A stretch of 64,000 nucleotides of DNA from PALSA-968 sp964387075. GTDB lineage: Bacteria > Bacteroidota > Bacteroidia > B-17B0 > Aurantibacillaceae. This document shows positions 41,372-49,426 of this stretch, piece after piece (the stretch's first letter is position 1; each line of letters starts with the position of its first letter). The stretch lies in contig CAYLVB010000001.1 of assembly GCA_964387075.1 (NCBI GenBank), positions 62,001 through 126,000 of the forward strand, read 5' to 3'. Below the pieces are notes generated by a model. It saw only the letters and a program-made list of their open reading frames with translations, had not been told where the DNA came from and did not search any database. The position numbers and the translations under genes are program-made.

Positions 41372-42070
41372 TCAGAAATTCCAGGAAAGTCCAGCACGGT
41401 ACACCAGGGGATTGTAGAAGTAAGGCGAGTAGATCGTTGGGTTAATGTCGTACAACAACACAAAGAAGTAACCGAGCTTATCACCCAAAGGACTTTTATA
41501 GCCAAGTCCCACTAATTTTTCATCGCTGATCTGCCTGGAAGAGACGGCGTTGCCCACGTAGTTGGCGGGGACGCTAAGGGCGTCGAATTCGGCCTGTAAG
41601 AAAAAACGGTCGAGGATGAGAACCCTGCCGAACGCGCCTATGCCAAAAATGTTGTAGTTAAAGCGTTTGGTGCCGCTCGTATAAGAGGTGTTATTGTAGA
41701 TCACCTGTACGCCTGCAGAAAGAAACTCGTTGAATTTATAACCCACGTGCGGCGAGAGATCGTAATATAAGGCGTTGCCCATAGTGGTTCCGTAGAAACC
41801 AAGCTGGATATTGCAGCCGTAATAGATATTATCGGTAAAAGGTTTTATATCCTGTGGCCGCTTGCCTTTGTTGATATAATCGTCGTAGCCCTTGGGGCGT
41901 TTGCGGTTGGGTTTATCGGGAGTAACGGTAGGAGTGGGGGCGGGCTGCGTTTGCGGCTCTTTTTGCGTTTCGCTATCCGGCGCAGGCGGGTTCACACGGG
42001 TGGTATCGTTCTGCGCCCACAGGGAGGCACAAAATAACAGGAGAATAAGCGTGTATTTAACTTTATTCAT
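41372..42070 (-). CDS. Outer-membrane beta-barrel protein with Pro-rich N-terminal linker
   Basis: The 232-residue protein has a signal peptide (MNKVKYTLILLLFCASLWAQ). A disordered Pro/Thr/Glu linker (about 22-70) comes next, then about eight amphipathic strands (GCNIQLGFYGTTMGNALYYD, VGYKFNEFLSAGVQVIYN, IFGIGAFGRVLILDRFFLQAEF). It ends with AGLSWNF, an aromatic C-terminus as used by BAM substrates. It is probably an outer-membrane protein of unknown role. It is divergent from the SDR gene with 66 bases between. That gap carries the hairpin words TTCCGAAGGAA and CCCCGTTGGGG. Confidence 0.78.
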   Translation of the reverse strand: MNKVKYTLILLLFCASLWAQNDTTRVNPPAPDSETQKEPQTQPAPTPTVTPDKPNRKRPKGYDDYINKGKRPQDIKPFTDNIYYGCNIQLGFYGTTMGNALYYDLSPHVGYKFNEFLSAGVQVIYNNTSYTSGTKRFNYNIFGIGAFGRVLILDRFFLQAEFDALSVPANYVGNAVSSRQISDEKLVGLGYKSPLGDKLGYFFVLLYDINPTIYSPYFYNPLVYRAGLSWNF

Positions 42071-42136
42071 TTACTTTGTTCCGAAGGAATCCCCGTTGGG
42101 GTTCCCCCAGCTAAGGGATAAAGATAAAAAGAAATC

Positions 42137-42826
42137 ATGACAGTTGTTATTTCGGGGGCTTCGAGAGGCATAGGCAGGGAGTTAATTCACTTTTTTTTAC
42201 AACGAAAAGGCGTAAAGGTTATTGCTTTAAGCTCGCATCCCGAAAAGTTGAAAACACTCGAAAAAAAGAAGAATTTTCACTCCGTGAGGGCCGATTTTAC
42301 GGTAGAGGACAGCATTTACGAGGTTACCGGGAACATTCGTGCCATTACGAACGAAGTAGGTATACTCATCAATAACGCCGGTATTTTAGTAAATAAGCCC
42401 TTCGCGAAGATCACCTCCAAAGAGCTTGAACTGACCTATCGCGTGAACGTTTTCGCCCCTTTTTTACTGAGCCAGCAATTGCTTTCGTTGATGGGAAAGA
42501 AGGAACGTTCGCATATTGTCAACATAAGCAGCATGGGCGGTTTCCAGGGCAGCGCCAAGTTTCCCGGCTTAAGCGCTTACAGTGCTTCCAAAGGGGCGGT
42601 AAGTGTGTTGAGCGAGTGTTTAGCGGAAGAACTGAAGGATAAGAACATTGCTTCCAACTGCTTATGCCTGGGCGCGGTGAATACCGAAATGCTGAAACAT
42701 GCTTTTCCGGGTTATAAAGCGAAAACAAGCGCTAAAGATATGGCTGCTTTTATTGGTGATTTTGCCCTCAACGGGCATCATCATTTCAACGGGAAGGTAT
42801 TGCCGGTGAGCATTTCCACCCCTTAA
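42137..42826 (+). CDS. Short-chain dehydrogenase/reductase (SDR)
   Basis: The 229-residue protein opens with VVISGASRGIGRELI (the TGxxxGIG NAD(P)-binding turn, with S in place of the first T). It has NNAGILVNKPF near residue 76 and the catalytic YSASK near 148 after the serine strand IVNISSMGG. The Arg after the first turn suggests NADP preference. Its substrate is unknown. It lies seven bases before the dikinase-like gene, so the two form an operon. A link between the two functions is not evident from sequence. Confidence 0.9.
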   Translation: MTVVISGASRGIGRELIHFFLQRKGVKVIALSSHPEKLKTLEKKKNFHSVRADFTVEDSIYEVTGNIRAITNEVGILINNAGILVNKPFAKITSKELELTYRVNVFAPFLLSQQLLSLMGKKERSHIVNISSMGGFQGSAKFPGLSAYSASKGAVSVLSECLAEELKDKNIASNCLCLGAVNTEMLKHAFPGYKAKTSAKDMAAFIGDFALNGHHHFNGKVLPVSISTP

Positions 42827-42833
42827 TAAAAAA

Positions 42834-44780
42834 ATGACCCTTTTACGGAATATATTTCTTTACGGTTTCCTGGCCCTGGCCACTTTATGTTTTGCGCAGG
42901 AAAAGAAGAAAAAACTGCCCACCCATCTCACGGAATTGAAAAGTCGCACTGATTTTGATCTTTTGAAGGGAGAACCGCTGTCAAGCACCTTTAACGGCAT
43001 TGAGTGCATCAAGCTGGTGTATGTACTAAACACCAAGGTGCTTTATTACCTCGAGTCGAAAAGGTATAAATGGCATTACCGATTTACCAATGAGGTTTTG
43101 GGCGACCCGGATGACCTGGAACAATTCAATAATACCAATTACGGAAGGAAGTCGAGCCGCAAATACATCCTTGCCACGTTTAATTATAATGTGAATACAG
43201 GCAATTATTTCCTTCAGTTCACTGCTTCCGACGATCCCAGTGATGAGTTGATACAAAGGCTTACAGATAAGGTTACAGCCACTTTCTGGAAGCAAAAACA
43301 GTTCAAAGTACTATTGAACACCACCATTTTGCTGGCCCGCAAGAAAGAGCTGGCGCAGAAGCACGATATACTTACCAGCGACGATGTTTTTAAGAACCAG
43401 GTGTATCAACCCATTTGTAAAGGAAAAACAAAAGGCATACTCAAATTCATGGTGGCCGATTCTTTGAAACAGAGCGCCGATTATTCGGGAAATATTTTGA
43501 TACTGAAGGGAAGTTCCAATCAATTGCCGCTTTGTAAAGGCGTGATAACAGACGAGTTTCAAACTCCGCTCAGTCATATATGCCTGCTTACCAATAACCG
43601 CAAAACGCCCTCGGCAGCACGGAAGAATATTTATGACGCGGATTCGCTGAGAAAGCTGGAGGGGAAACTCGTTGAGCTATCGGTGGGCGAAGAAAAGATG
43701 AACATCCGTATCACGCTTCCTGATCTGAAATTAGCATCTAAGAAACAAAAGCAAAAGGTTGTTCTTTCTTCGGACACTACGCTAAAAAGTATAGCGAGCC
43801 TGGATCATTTATCTTACAAAGACCGAAAGGCTTACGGTACCAAGGCCTGCAACCTGGCCGAGTTAAAGAAGCTGGAAAAGAAAAAGCAAAAGATCAGTAC
43901 GCCTGAGCATGCCGCGGGCATTCCGTTTTATTATTATTGGAAACACATGGCTTCGTGTGGAGCTGATAAACTTATCAAAGACCTTATGAAGGATTCTTTG
44001 TCACTTAAGAATGAAGAAGTGCTTGGAAAGAAACTGAAGAAGATAAGAAAGACAATTCGTAAAGGCGCGATCGATAAAAAGCTACTGGACGAGATCTCTT
44101 TATATTGTGCGGAGAAGTTCGGGAACAAAAAAGTGCGCTTCCGTTCTTCATCGAATTGCGAAGATGAGGCCGGATTCAATGGAGCAGGATTATACACTTC
44201 GCAAACAGGAATAGTTGGAGATACGGGCAAAACCATTGAGAAAGCCATCAAAAAGGTATGGGCCAGTTTATGGACGCCCCGCGCTTTCAAGGAAAGGGCT
44301 TTTTATAATATCGATCATGCAACCGTTTGCATGGGAATTTTAGTGCATGGTGCTTTTGACAATGAAATACTAAATGGCGTAGCCATCACCAGGAACCTGT
44401 ACCGCGATTACGAGTATGGTTTCGTTATAAACATGCAGAAAGGTGAGAACGAAGTAGTTTCTCCGAAGCAGGGGGTTACCTGCGAACAGGTTGTTTCCTA
44501 TATGAACAACCGCTGGGCCGATTTTTACAATTCAACCCATTCGGCCGATTGGCTCAGTCATTCTTCTTTCAGTCCCGGCGTATCTCTTGTTTCGTCCGAA
44601 GAGCTTTTTGCTTTGACTGAGCAGTTGGAATCCATCAAGCGGCACTTTTATGATCTTTATAAGGTATGGTCGAAGACCGAGTATAAGGATTTTGGCATGG
44701 ATGTGGAGTTCAAGCTTATTGAAACACCCGATAAGAAGCGGAAATTCGTGTTCAAGCAGGCAAGGCCGTATAATAATTAA
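42834..44780 (+). CDS. Exported phosphohistidine/PEP-synthase-type ATP-grasp protein, glucan-dikinase-like order
   Basis: The 648-residue protein begins with a signal peptide (MTLLRNIFLYGFLALATLCF, cleaved after AQ). Residues about 25-190 form an unrecognised domain. About 215-290 is a mobile phosphohistidine domain with TDEFQTPLSHICLLTNNRKT, His248 being the candidate phosphoacceptor. About 330-648 is a PEP/pyruvate-type ATP-grasp domain: YGTKACNLAELKK, RFRSSSNCEDEAGFNGAGLY and AIKKVWASLWTPRAFKERA. In PEP synthase and PPDK the ATP-grasp comes first; here the His domain comes first, as in plant glucan water dikinases, whose RS(D/S)SNGED and AGAGLY segments are very similar. Export is unexpected for an ATP-dependent enzyme. 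The reaction is unknown. It is second in an operon after the SDR gene. Confidence 0.75.
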   Translation: MTLLRNIFLYGFLALATLCFAQEKKKKLPTHLTELKSRTDFDLLKGEPLSSTFNGIECIKLVYVLNTKVLYYLESKRYKWHYRFTNEVLGDPDDLEQFNNTNYGRKSSRKYILATFNYNVNTGNYFLQFTASDDPSDELIQRLTDKVTATFWKQKQFKVLLNTTILLARKKELAQKHDILTSDDVFKNQVYQPICKGKTKGILKFMVADSLKQSADYSGNILILKGSSNQLPLCKGVITDEFQTPLSHICLLTNNRKTPSAARKNIYDADSLRKLEGKLVELSVGEEKMNIRITLPDLKLASKKQKQKVVLSSDTTLKSIASLDHLSYKDRKAYGTKACNLAELKKLEKKKQKISTPEHAAGIPFYYYWKHMASCGADKLIKDLMKDSLSLKNEEVLGKKLKKIRKTIRKGAIDKKLLDEISLYCAEKFGNKKVRFRSSSNCEDEAGFNGAGLYTSQTGIVGDTGKTIEKAIKKVWASLWTPRAFKERAFYNIDHATVCMGILVHGAFDNEILNGVAITRNLYRDYEYGFVINMQKGENEVVSPKQGVTCEQVVSYMNNRWADFYNSTHSADWLSHSSFSPGVSLVSSEELFALTEQLESIKRHFYDLYKVWSKTEYKDFGMDVEFKLIETPDKKRKFVFKQARPYNN

Positions 44781-44783
44781 TTA

Positions 44784-44814
44784 TTTTGGAGATCCAAAAA
44801 AAGCAATATCTTTA
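44784..44814 (+). promoter_or_regulatory. Promoter and palindrome ahead of the lipocalin-like lipoprotein
   Basis: TTTTGGA-GA-TCCAAAA (44784-44799) is a perfect palindrome with two central bases. Within it TTTG (44785-44788) lies 18 bases before TATCTTTA (44807-44814), giving a near-consensus promoter. The palindrome covers the -33 region, where a repressor would block polymerase. Confidence 0.5.
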
Positions 44815-44854
44815 CTCTCCCAAATTAAAAACATTAAAAAAATCAAATCATCCA

Positions 44855-45292
44855 ATGAAAACAACTACTAAAGTTCTGTTATCTATCGCAGTGATCTGCG
44901 GAATCGCTATTGCTTCCTGTAAAAAATACGAAGAGGGTCCTGCCATGAGCCTCCGCTCTAAAAAGGCCCGCATTGCCGGCGAGTGGACCATTGATAAAGT
45001 CTATTTTAACGGTACCGATGTTACCAGTTCGTTCATGCCTTCCGGTACTACTTATAAAATGACCATCGATAAAGGCGGAAGCTGGAATGATGCAACCACA
45101 AACAGTTCGGGAACTACTACCAGCAAGGGTACCTGGGAATTCGTGGATAAAAAGGAGAACCTGAAAATGGTTACTGAAGGTTCCGGAGATGCTGATGGCG
45201 ATACCTCTATCATCGTTAAACTAAAAAATAAAGAGCTGTGGTTCGACCAAAAGAGCGGCAGCAACACAACCCGCATCCAGATGAAGCAGTAA
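44855..45292 (+). CDS. Lipocalin-like lipoprotein
   Basis: Starting at the ATG at 44855 gives 145 residues: MKTTTKVLLSIAVICGIAIA followed by SC, a lipoprotein signal with Cys22. A longer in-frame start at 44786 would bury the signal and lies upstream of the promoter. The mature domain begins with KARIAGEWTIDKVYFNGTDV and shows short strands (YKMTIDKGGSWND, SKGTWEFVDKKENLKM, IVKLKNKELWFDQK), matching the lipocalin-like domain of many Bacteroidota lipoproteins. It is probably attached to the envelope. The ligand is unknown. It has its own promoter and terminator. Confidence 0.8.
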   Translation: MKTTTKVLLSIAVICGIAIASCKKYEEGPAMSLRSKKARIAGEWTIDKVYFNGTDVTSSFMPSGTTYKMTIDKGGSWNDATTNSSGTTTSKGTWEFVDKKENLKMVTEGSGDADGDTSIIVKLKNKELWFDQKSGSNTTRIQMKQ

Positions 45293-45310
45293 TTTTTAGC
45301 TATTAAAAGT

Positions 45311-45347
45311 AAAGGCCCCTTGGTTGTACCGAGGGGCTTTTTATTTT
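45311..45347 (+). terminator. Terminator of the lipocalin-like lipoprotein gene
   Basis: AAAGGCCCCT pairs with AGGGGCTTTT, with a loop of about ten bases, followed by TTTATTTT. It starts 19 bases past the stop and may also serve convergent pyrF. Confidence 0.85.
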
Positions 45348-45356
45348 GAGGGAATT

Positions 45357-46175
45357 TTAGGTGGTGATCCAGCGCTCCATCTCTTTCTGCACCTTCGCAG
45401 CTTCTTCAGCGGCTTTTTGCGCAAAATCTTCACCGTTGGAGGCGTAAATGATCTGGCGCGAAGAGTTTACCAGTAAGCCGATCTCTTTGTTTAAACCGTA
45501 TTTACAAACCTCTTCCAGGCTGCCGCCCTGGGCACCTACGCCGGGGATCAATAAAAAGTGGTTGGGTATCATCTTGCGCACATCTGCCAGCGATTCCGCC
45601 TTGGTAGCGCCTATCACGTACATCATGTTCTCAGGGCTGCCCCAATGCAGGGAAGTGTCTATTACGCGTTCAAATAATTTCTTCTTTTCAGCGAGGTCTT
45701 TTGTCTGGAAATCAAAAGCCCCTTCGTTGGAGGTAAGGCCAAGCAACACAACCCATTTTTCTTTGTGCGAGAGGAAAGGTTTTACAGAATCGCTTCCCAT
45801 GTAAGGAGCAACCGTAACCGCGTCGGCTTTCATAACTTCAAAAAAGGCCTTCGCGTACATACCCGAGGTGTTCCCGATATCCCCGCGCTTGGCGTCGGCA
45901 ATAACGAAGTGCGAGGGATAATTTGTTTTGATATAGTCAATTGTCTTAACAAGACTTTCAAATCCTTTCACGCCATGCGCCTCGTAAAAAGCGGTGTTTG
46001 GCTTGTAGCTCACGCAATAAACATGCGTAGCGTCAATGATCGCTTTATTAAAAGCGAAGATAGGATCGGGTTCTTTCAGTAAATGTTTGGGTAGTTTTTC
46101 CAGGTCGGGGTCGAGGCCCACGCACAGGAAACTCTTCATGAGGCGTATGTGTTCGACTAAGTCCTTTTTCGTCAT
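45357..46175 (-). CDS. pyrF: Orotidine 5'-phosphate decarboxylase (type 2)
   Basis: The ATG at 46175 gives 272 residues (MTKKDLVEHIRLMKSFLCVG). A TTG five codons upstream lies inside the promoter's -7 box and cannot be transcribed. LCVGLDPDLEKLP near 18 and VIADAKRGDIGNTSG near 90, with the catalytic Asp-Lys-Asp set, identify OMP decarboxylase. VAPYMGSDSVKPF and LIPGVGAQGG complete the phosphate site. Length and order are those of the longer type 2 PyrF. It converts OMP to UMP, the substrate of pyrH at 12.9 kb. Confidence 0.95.
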   Translation of the reverse strand: MTKKDLVEHIRLMKSFLCVGLDPDLEKLPKHLLKEPDPIFAFNKAIIDATHVYCVSYKPNTAFYEAHGVKGFESLVKTIDYIKTNYPSHFVIADAKRGDIGNTSGMYAKAFFEVMKADAVTVAPYMGSDSVKPFLSHKEKWVVLLGLTSNEGAFDFQTKDLAEKKKLFERVIDTSLHWGSPENMMYVIGATKAESLADVRKMIPNHFLLIPGVGAQGGSLEEVCKYGLNKEIGLLVNSSRQIIYASNGEDFAQKAAEEAAKVQKEMERWITT

Positions 46176-46187
46176 AAGATCTTTCGT

Positions 46188-46195
46188 CAAAGATA
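46188..46195 (-). promoter_or_regulatory. -7 box of pyrF
   Basis: TATCTTTG, within TTACTTATCTTTG, lies 12 bases before the pyrF ATG. The 5' untranslated region would be only about five bases. The identical 13-base sequence precedes the RhuM-Fic gene. Confidence 0.6.
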
Positions 46196-46210
46196 AGTAA
46201 TCCTATGCAG

Positions 46211-47188
46211 TTAATCCTGCGTCCTGATAAGGTTAATTATCAATTTTATCATCAGTTCCTTTTCATTGGGATCGCTTTGCGCAACCAGTAATGCGAGGGC
46301 CACGAGGGCGTTATCGTTGATCTTTAATTCGCCAGATCTTTTAAATCGGTGCCGGTTCTTTTCAAGGAACCAGATAAATAAAAATGCCCCGATCCGCTTA
46401 TTGCCATCGCTGAATGAGTGGTTCTTTATGACAAAATACAGGAGATGCGCCGCTTGCTCTTCTATGCTCGGATAAAGGAATTTGCCATCAAAGGTTTGCA
46501 CTATCGTGCCAAGAGAACTTTTAAAACTATCGTCCTTTTCATTGCCAAATAACGCCGTAGCCTCTTTTTTAGCAATGAGCTGTTTTTTTAGCGCGTCAAC
46601 GGCAGCCCTGGCCTCACCGTAGCCAATCTCATAGGTGATTTGCTCATTTAGTTTTTCTGTCTGAAGATCATGAGCGTCGTATTGGTTCAACAGTATAAAA
46701 GTTTGAGTATAGTTACCCAGGATATCCAACAATCCTTTTGCTTCGGTTAATTGAACCGTACCCGTTTTTCCGGATCGCTGAATTATCTCCACAACCTTTT
46801 GCAATTGCTCTAACCGTTTTTGGTTGATAGCGTACCCTTGCACCAGATATTCCCTGAGCCGCTGGGTGGCCCATTGCCTGAATTGGGTGCCGCGCCGGGA
46901 TTTTACCCTGTAGCCAACAGAAATAATTACGTCAAGATTATAGTACTCAATCTTTCTTCTTACACTCCTTTTTCCTTCTTTTTGAACTGTCAAGGATTCC
47001 TTGACAGTTGATATCCTGTTCAATTCCTTTTCCTTGAAGCAGTTATTAATGTGAAGGCTGACATTTTGCTTAGTTTGACCAAAGAGCACTGTCATTTGTT
47101 GTTGCGTAAGCCAAACAGTCTCCTCTTCAAAGTGTACCTCCACCTCGGCTTTACCGTCTTTCGATCTGTATATTTCTATTTCTTTCAC
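46211..47188 (-). CDS. RhuM-Fic/Doc fusion protein
   Basis: The GTG at 47188 gives 325 residues beginning VKEIEIYRSKDGKAEVEVHF, the usual start of RhuM proteins. A TTG ten codons earlier lies in the -7 box. The N-terminal half (EETVWLTQQQMTVLFGQTKQ.., YYNLDVIISVGYRVKSRRGT, FRQWATQRLREYLVQGY) is the RhuM domain first noted in Salmonella. The C-terminal half carries the Fic signature HSFSDGNKRIGAFLFIWFL near 265, close to the Doc form HxFxDxNKR. Fic/Doc proteins add AMP or phosphate to proteins. Such fusions are common on mobile or defence-rich DNA, and the antitoxin is not obvious here. An IS-like element lies next door. Confidence 0.88.
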   Translation of the reverse strand: MKEIEIYRSKDGKAEVEVHFEEETVWLTQQQMTVLFGQTKQNVSLHINNCFKEKELNRISTVKESLTVQKEGKRSVRRKIEYYNLDVIISVGYRVKSRRGTQFRQWATQRLREYLVQGYAINQKRLEQLQKVVEIIQRSGKTGTVQLTEAKGLLDILGNYTQTFILLNQYDAHDLQTEKLNEQITYEIGYGEARAAVDALKKQLIAKKEATALFGNEKDDSFKSSLGTIVQTFDGKFLYPSIEEQAAHLLYFVIKNHSFSDGNKRIGAFLFIWFLEKNRHRFKRSGELKINDNALVALALLVAQSDPNEKELMIKLIINLIRTQD

Positions 47189-47215
47189 CCAGCCAGCCCT
47201 GTAGGGCGTCAGACC

Positions 47216-47223
47216 CAAAGATA
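47216..47223 (-). promoter_or_regulatory. -7 box of the RhuM-Fic gene
   Basis: TATCTTTG within TTACTTATCTTTG lies 27 bases before the GTG start. Between them is a small palindrome (GCCCTACAGGGC). Confidence 0.55.
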
Positions 47224-47294
47224 AGTAAATACCTCATTTCTGAAGTGGCCGGATCTTTATTTAAAAGGAATAGATTAAGAAAGAAAGCAGGAGA

Positions 47295-47858
47295 TCAATC
47301 CAGCCGCGATAGGATCTCCGCGGGTTTGAGATAGTACTTATTCAATTCCGGTCTCTTTTTGAGGTAACCCGGAATGCTTCTGAGGTACAAAGCATGTCTG
47401 TAAAGCCCTCTTCCAAAACCGTGTTCAATAGCGCCGATATCGGCCGCGCGCTCCATGTTCCTTTTAAAGCGGGGTACGAGGTAAAGCGCGGCCATCTGCA
47501 ATAATTTGGGTACCGAGCAGCCGTGAAACTGCACTACATGCGCTAATTCATGCGCTATTACTGCAACCTGCTCGTCGTGGTCAAGGTTTTTGAGCAAAGC
47601 GGCGCTCTCCGGAAACGAAGCTTTTTCAAGTATTGTAATTACATAGGTCCTTTTTTCGGGGGCTTTAAGAAAACTGGAAGGACTTGGCGCGGTATCATAG
47701 GGGTTTGAATTTTTTTCGCACAATTGAAAGTGTATGCGCACATATTTCAGTTCGGGGTAATGCGATAAAGCTCTTAAAATAACTTCTTCGTACTGTGCGG
47801 GGATCTTCTTGTAGATGCTGTATCTTTTTCGCAGGCGTTGTAACTCTTCTTTTTCCAT
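47295..47858 (-). CDS. Small HEXXH zinc metallopeptidase-like protein
   Basis: The 187-residue protein has AVIAHELAHVVQFH near residue 103, an HExxH zinc motif with a third His downstream. A further ERAADIGAIEHGFG segment near 137 supplies the Glu/Asp typical of M48-like or minigluzincin peptidases (ExxxD). It has no signal peptide, and the middle hydrophobic stretch (LLQMAALYLVP) is too short for a sure membrane span. Activity and substrate are unknown. It ends 72 bases before the RhuM-Fic promoter and begins next to the transposase on the opposite strand. Confidence 0.65.
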   Translation of the reverse strand: MEKEELQRLRKRYSIYKKIPAQYEEVILRALSHYPELKYVRIHFQLCEKNSNPYDTAPSPSSFLKAPEKRTYVITILEKASFPESAALLKNLDHDEQVAVIAHELAHVVQFHGCSVPKLLQMAALYLVPRFKRNMERAADIGAIEHGFGRGLYRHALYLRSIPGYLKKRPELNKYYLKPAEILSRLD

Positions 47859-48010
47859 GGCTATTGTCCTTACCCGAAGTTACGAACGTAACAAAGGAGA
47901 GCAGGGCATTTTTCGGTAAGTCAGGAAAGGAAATAGCTAAAGATGCAATTATCGCACGCCGCCTGGTCATGCCCGGGATCGCTCGTTATGTCATTAATTT
48001 GTATTTAAAA

Positions 48011-49405
48011 ATGAACACAAGAAAAAAGTATGACACATCCGTAGTGTTTTTATACCGCACAGGTAACGAGCATTTGCTTCCGCGAGATTTTCGTAAAGAA
48101 ATTCCCTACACCACTATTTCGGCATGGCGCCGCGCCGATTACAGCAAGTACATGGGGCACGAGTACAGGGGCATTTTTAATGACGCTTTTAGCGGGGCAG
48201 AAGTGCGCCTTGCCCACCACAAACTAAAAAAGACCATGCACGGCCTCGCGCGGGCGTGGGTATGCCTGGCCCCGGTTATAAAGCCCCTGATAGGCAGCGC
48301 GGGTAAAGACCGGGCCCTGCAGGCCGATGTGCTGCGCGCCATAAAACACGCAGCCACACATATTGGGCTTGAGCGCACCTTAAAACTGGCGGGCCTTACA
48401 AAAGCCATCTATTACCAATGGCTTACCGAGGCGCGCTTTGATTGTTTTGATTCCTTTTCTTCGCTCTGTGTAAGGCGCCACCCTCAGCAACTCCGCGAAA
48501 AAGAAATACTGGGCATAAAAAAACTCCTGTTAGACCCGGCCTTTCAGCATTGGCCCATTTTATCAATAGCCGTTATGGCCATGCGTAAAAAAAACCTGGT
48601 GGTAAGCGCCTTTAGCTGGTATAAATACGCCAAAGCCTGGCGTATTGACCGCAAGCTGGTAAAAAAATTCAGGAAAATGGTAGGATTGCGGGCAAGCAAA
48701 CCCAACGAGTACCTGCATGTTGATACTACTTTTTACCCGCTCAATGACAAAAAGGAGGTGTGTATCTCTTTTGTGATGGACAATTACTCTAAAATGATCC
48801 TTGGGTTTCATGTGGCCGAACGCAATACGTTTGATATAGTTCGTAACTCACTACGCAAGGCGCTTAAAGTGATAGGCAGGCATCCGGATGTTAAGAAAAA
48901 CCGACACAGCTTTATGGTTACCGATGGCGGCAGCGAGAACCATAACAAAAAGCTAAATGAGTTCATTGCTAAACTAACAAAACACAAGATCACTAAAATA
49001 AGAGCGCTTAAGGATATTCGTTTCTCTAACTCGCCCGTAGAAGCCATACACAGGATTATGAAGGGCCGTTATTTAAAGAACCAAAGGTTTGCCAACATAA
49101 AAAGCCTGGTTACATTTTTAAATTGGGCGGTGCATGATTACAACAACCTGCGCCCGCATTATAAACACAAGTACCTAACGCCTAACGAAGCATACTTCAA
49201 TATTCCTTTGGGTTTTGATGTAAGAAAACGTACCTTAGGTGCTATTAAGGCCCGCGTGGCTGCCCACAAAGAATCTAAATGTATTCAGTGCCGGGCTTAC
49301 AGAAAGGGAAAGAAATGCGGAAGCGATGCCGCTTGCGCCTCAGAGAGAGAGGGATTCGAACCCCCGGTGATCATACCTTATTTTCTCCTGTTTTTAAGAA
49401 TGTAA
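48011..49405 (+). CDS. DDE (integrase-core) transposase
   Basis: From the ATG at 48011 there are 464 residues. An in-frame ATG at 47969 is possible and the frame stays open further upstream. The N-terminal half is helical and basic with a helix-turn-helix-like segment (IGLERTLKLAGLTKAIYYQW). The rve catalytic core follows: HVDTTFYPLND (first Asp, near residue 238), FMVTDGGSEN (second Asp) and FSNSPVEAIHRIMKGRY (Glu), the DDE triad of IS3/IS481-like transposases. A Cys-rich end (CIQCRAYRKGKKCGSDAAC) follows. The last 20 codons, from SEREGFEPP on, are antisense to a tRNA fragment, so the natural C-terminus may have been lost or altered. Full-length activity is uncertain. Confidence 0.82.
   Translation: MNTRKKYDTSVVFLYRTGNEHLLPRDFRKEIPYTTISAWRRADYSKYMGHEYRGIFNDAFSGAEVRLAHHKLKKTMHGLARAWVCLAPVIKPLIGSAGKDRALQADVLRAIKHAATHIGLERTLKLAGLTKAIYYQWLTEARFDCFDSFSSLCVRRHPQQLREKEILGIKKLLLDPAFQHWPILSIAVMAMRKKNLVVSAFSWYKYAKAWRIDRKLVKKFRKMVGLRASKPNEYLHVDTTFYPLNDKKEVCISFVMDNYSKMILGFHVAERNTFDIVRNSLRKALKVIGRHPDVKKNRHSFMVTDGGSENHNKKLNEFIAKLTKHKITKIRALKDIRFSNSPVEAIHRIMKGRYLKNQRFANIKSLVTFLNWAVHDYNNLRPHYKHKYLTPNEAYFNIPLGFDVRKRTLGAIKARVAAHKESKCIQCRAYRKGKKCGSDAACASEREGFEPPVIIPYFLLFLRM
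49341..49399 (-). pseudogene. 3' half of a class II tRNA gene (Ser/Leu type), truncated
   Basis: On the minus strand the segment reads anticodon-loop-like CTTAAAA, stem ACAGG, a long variable arm, then GGGGG-TTCGAAT-CCCTC, a complete T-arm, and TCTCT of an acceptor stem. There is no matching 5' half: the D-arm and 5' acceptor strand are missing, and sequence before the loop is unrelated. A long variable arm points to tRNA-Ser or tRNA-Leu. It lies inside the 3' end of the transposase frame, which reads it antisense. Confidence 0.7.
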
Positions 49406-49426
49406 ACCTACGTTGTATCGTAGGTT
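49405..49426. terminator. Eight-pair hairpin just after the transposase stop
   Basis: AACCTACG-TTGTAT-CGTAGGTT is a perfect stem with a six-base loop, beginning at the last base of the transposase stop codon. There is no T run, so it may be a factor-dependent terminator or an element end. Confidence 0.45.

Noticed and set aside
46176..46190. TTG start adding five codons to pyrF
   Set aside because: The TTG is part of the TATCTTTG promoter box, so it would not be in the transcript.
47189..47218. TTG start adding ten codons to the RhuM-Fic gene
   Set aside because: The TTG is inside the TATCTTTG box, and the family starts at the (M/V)KEIEIY residues encoded from the GTG at 47188.
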